From assembly GCF_009789195.1 (NCBI RefSeq), contig NZ_WSTC01000015.1, positions 1 to 64,000 of the forward strand: a stretch of 64,000 nucleotides of DNA, given 5' to 3'. Shown one piece after another: positions 62,498-64,000 of this stretch. Below the pieces are notes generated by a model that saw only the letters and a list, made by a program, of their open reading frames with translations, did not search any database and was not told the DNA's origin. The DNA comes from Paenibacillus sp. MMS18-CY102. Its GTDB lineage: Bacteria > Bacillota > Bacilli > Paenibacillales > Paenibacillaceae. Both the position numbers and the translations under genes were made by a program. Position 1 is the stretch's first letter. Every line of letters begins with the position of its first letter.

Positions 62498-62869
62498 CTA
62501 CGCTCCCCATTCTTGCTCAAACGTCTCTTCATTGAAACCAACGGTTACGCGTTCACCATCCGTAACGATGGGTCGCTTCACCAAACGCCCGTTCGAAGCG
62601 AGCAGGGCGAGACGCTCCTCATCGGACATGCCAGGCAGCTTATCCTTCAAGCCAAGCTCCTTGTATACCTCGCCAGATGTGTTGAAAAACTTTTTCAGTT
62701 CAAGGCCGCTGCGCTCTACAATCGGCCGCAATTCCTCAATCGTTGGTGCCTGATCAAACAGGTCATGTTGGTCCAGCTCCCATCCTTTCGCCTGCAACCA
62801 TTTGACCGCCGAACGGCAAGTGCCGCATTTGGCATATCCATATAATTTTAACGTTCCTCTATTCCCCAT
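62498..62869 (-). CDS. Spx/ArsC-family thioredoxin-fold protein
   Basis: A 123-residue ArsC/Spx/MgsR-type protein. The N-terminal motif is YAKCGTCRSAVKWL, with the CxxC pair in the redox position, and the RPIV motif with the preceding LVKRPIV is conserved. This fits the YusI/MgsR-like branch. Whether it is a reductase or a regulator cannot be said. Confidence 0.82.
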   Translation of the reverse strand: MGNRGTLKLYGYAKCGTCRSAVKWLQAKGWELDQHDLFDQAPTIEELRPIVERSGLELKKFFNTSGEVYKELGLKDKLPGMSDEERLALLASNGRLVKRPIVTDGERVTVGFNEETFEQEWGA

Positions 62870-62878
62870 CGCATATCC

Positions 62879-63814
62879 CTATCCTTCCAAAAAATTAGCC
62901 AGCCTCTGCAAATCCTCCGGCAGGGCAGCCTTCCATGCCATCCATTCCCCTGTCATCGGATGCGTGAACGCAATCGATTCGGCATGCAGCGCTTGCCGGC
63001 CAGCCACTTCATCAGCGGGTCCATGCCCACCTTCCCTGCCATACATCTCATCACCGATGAGTGGACAGCCCAAAAACTTCATATGTACCCGAATTTGGTG
63101 CGTTCTGCCTGTTTCCAACTTTAATCGTACGCAAGAAGCGTTTCCTTCATTATAACTCGCAGCCGTTTCATAATGTGTAATGGACGAGTAGCCTTCCGGC
63201 GTAACGATCCGAATATGCGGCCGCTCCGGATCACGGTCAATCGGCTCATTGACCGTTCCTTCGCTTGGCTCCGGATTGCCATAGACGAATGCAAGGTAAC
63301 GTTTCTCAATCGTCCCCGCTTGCAGCTGTTCCGATAGCTGCTGGTGCACATAAGGCGTTTTGGCAATGACAACAAGCCCGGATGTATGCTCATCTAGCCG
63401 ATGAATCGGGCGAAACCGAACCATCTCCCCACGTTCCTGCCAGTAATGGACGACGCCATTGGCCAACGTACCCGTATAGTGCCCATGCGTAGGATGAACG
63501 ATAATGCCAGCGGGCTTGTTTACGATTAGCAGGTCATCGTCCTCGAATACAACCTCAATTGGAATTGGCTCCGGCAAAATATCGTCGGACCGCTCCTTCT
63601 CCATCCTCACCTGTACAAGATCCCCCGTACTCACGCGATCGGAGGTATATACACGCTCACCATTAACGGTCAACCCCAGCTCGGTCAGCTTTACGCGCGA
63701 CAGCAGCTTACGGGATACGCCTAATCTGCGTTCGAGCACGGTCCGAACTTGCTGACCATGATCCCGTTCTTCAACCGTCACCGATAGCGGCTTGTAATAA
63801 TCCGATTCGCTCAT
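62879..63814 (-). CDS. RluA-family pseudouridine synthase
   Basis: A 311-residue enzyme with an N-terminal S4 RNA-binding domain (VRTVLERRLGVSRKLLSRVKLTELGLTVNGERV) and a RluA catalytic domain. The catalytic Asp is in HRLDEHTSGLVVIAKT. Further signs are VNKPAGIIVHPTHGHYTGTLANG and LETGRTHQIRVHMKFLGCPLIGDEMYG. It converts uridine to pseudouridine in rRNA or tRNA. ATGA overlap joins it to the upstream cobalamin gene. Confidence 0.9.
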   Translation of the reverse strand: MSESDYYKPLSVTVEERDHGQQVRTVLERRLGVSRKLLSRVKLTELGLTVNGERVYTSDRVSTGDLVQVRMEKERSDDILPEPIPIEVVFEDDDLLIVNKPAGIIVHPTHGHYTGTLANGVVHYWQERGEMVRFRPIHRLDEHTSGLVVIAKTPYVHQQLSEQLQAGTIEKRYLAFVYGNPEPSEGTVNEPIDRDPERPHIRIVTPEGYSSITHYETAASYNEGNASCVRLKLETGRTHQIRVHMKFLGCPLIGDEMYGREGGHGPADEVAGRQALHAESIAFTHPMTGEWMAWKAALPEDLQRLANFLEG

Positions 63815-64000
63815 TGTTCCTTGCGCGGTGCCAAGCGAAATACTTCCGCAGAGCGTACATATTCGGTATCCGCTTCACCGAGTGCCGCATTCGCCGAACG
63901 GGCGGCCGCAAAGAAGTAATCCGACAAGCGGTTCACATACTTGAGCACTTCCTCCGACATTTGGTGGGCTTCCGCTGCCGTCACGATTTGGCGTTCTGCC
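63811..64000 (-). CDS. ATP:cob(I)alamin adenosyltransferase, C-terminal part (cut by the window)
   Basis: The visible 62 residues contain the PduO/CobO-type C-terminal signature: AERQIVTAAEAHQMSEEV followed by KYVNRLSDYFFAAARSANAAL. This helix pair binds ATP and cobalamin in the trimeric adenosyltransferases. The stop codon overlaps the RluA start (ATGA). The rest lies beyond 64000. Confidence 0.82.
   Translation of the reverse strand, partial: AERQIVTAAEAHQMSEEVLKYVNRLSDYFFAAARSANAALGEADTEYVRSAEVFRLAPRKEQ

Overview
The window is chromosomal DNA of a Paenibacillus-like Gram-positive spore former (Bacillota, Paenibacillaceae). Reasons: strong AGGAGG-type ribosome binding sites, frequent GTG and TTG starts, an S-layer-homology (SLH) protein, an EcsAB-type exporter, a DUF3055 protein, a copper-amine-oxidase-N stalk protein and a B12-independent thi operon with a TPP riboswitch. 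The genus is inferred from protein character only. No rRNA, tRNA, transposase, phage gene or CRISPR array was seen.

Region 1 (1-6.8 kb): a thiamin operon on the minus strand, thiC-thiF-thiE::thiS-thiG-thiO, under a TPP riboswitch. ThiE and the sulfur carrier ThiS are fused in one polypeptide. Region 2 (6.8-33 kb): housekeeping and envelope genes. These are a GT4 glycosyltransferase, a TspO-like protein, phosphatidylserine decarboxylase, an AraC regulator divergent from an aminotransferase, a HAD phosphatase, DUF817, a phasin/UbiB pair, EcsAB, an SLH protein, a DEAD-box helicase, an SDR, CheX, a zinc phospholipase C-like protein, an HRDC protein, a phosphodiester-glycosidase protein, an RCC1/stalk protein, an excalibur protein, DUF4362 and Nudix.

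Region 3 (33-60 kb) is the notable part: a compact biosynthetic gene cluster that I do not recognise as a described pathway. One minus-strand operon (57.8 to 44.7 kb) encodes a carrier protein, a BtrH-like cysteine acyltransferase, a flavin-dependent halogenase-like enzyme, a second carrier protein, a class II aldolase, a three-domain SagB-SagB-adenylation fusion, a DapL-like aminotransferase, two more BtrH-like proteins, a sialidase-like propeller and a metallo-beta-lactamase-fold hydrolase. A second minus-strand operon (43.1 to 35.4 kb) encodes a single-module PKS (KS-AT-degenerate DH-KR-ACP), a type II thioesterase and a CoA-acylating methylmalonate-semialdehyde dehydrogenase. Between the two, on the opposite strand with its own promoter, sits a complete glycolytic-type GAPDH gene. 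The simplest reading is a resistant copy of the target of the product. A LuxR-type regulator, a CPA2 antiporter, and a TetR/MFS pair with a clear operator flank the cluster.

Inferred logic: the adenylation domain loads an acid onto a free-standing carrier protein, the SagB domains oxidise it, the flavoenzyme may halogenate it, the PKS extends it, BtrH-like acyltransferases move acyl groups from carrier to an amine, and the thioesterase edits. The product may be an electrophile that attacks the GAPDH catalytic cysteine. This is a hypothesis.

Region 4 (60-64 kb): a 5'-3' exonuclease, a second DapL-like aminotransferase, an Spx/ArsC-like protein, an RluA pseudouridine synthase and the truncated end of a cobalamin adenosyltransferase. 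Copies of a ~185-bp dispersed repeat with an attached hairpin occur at 27.5, 32.7 and 60.0 kb. The last two are inverted relative to each other and bracket the whole cluster.
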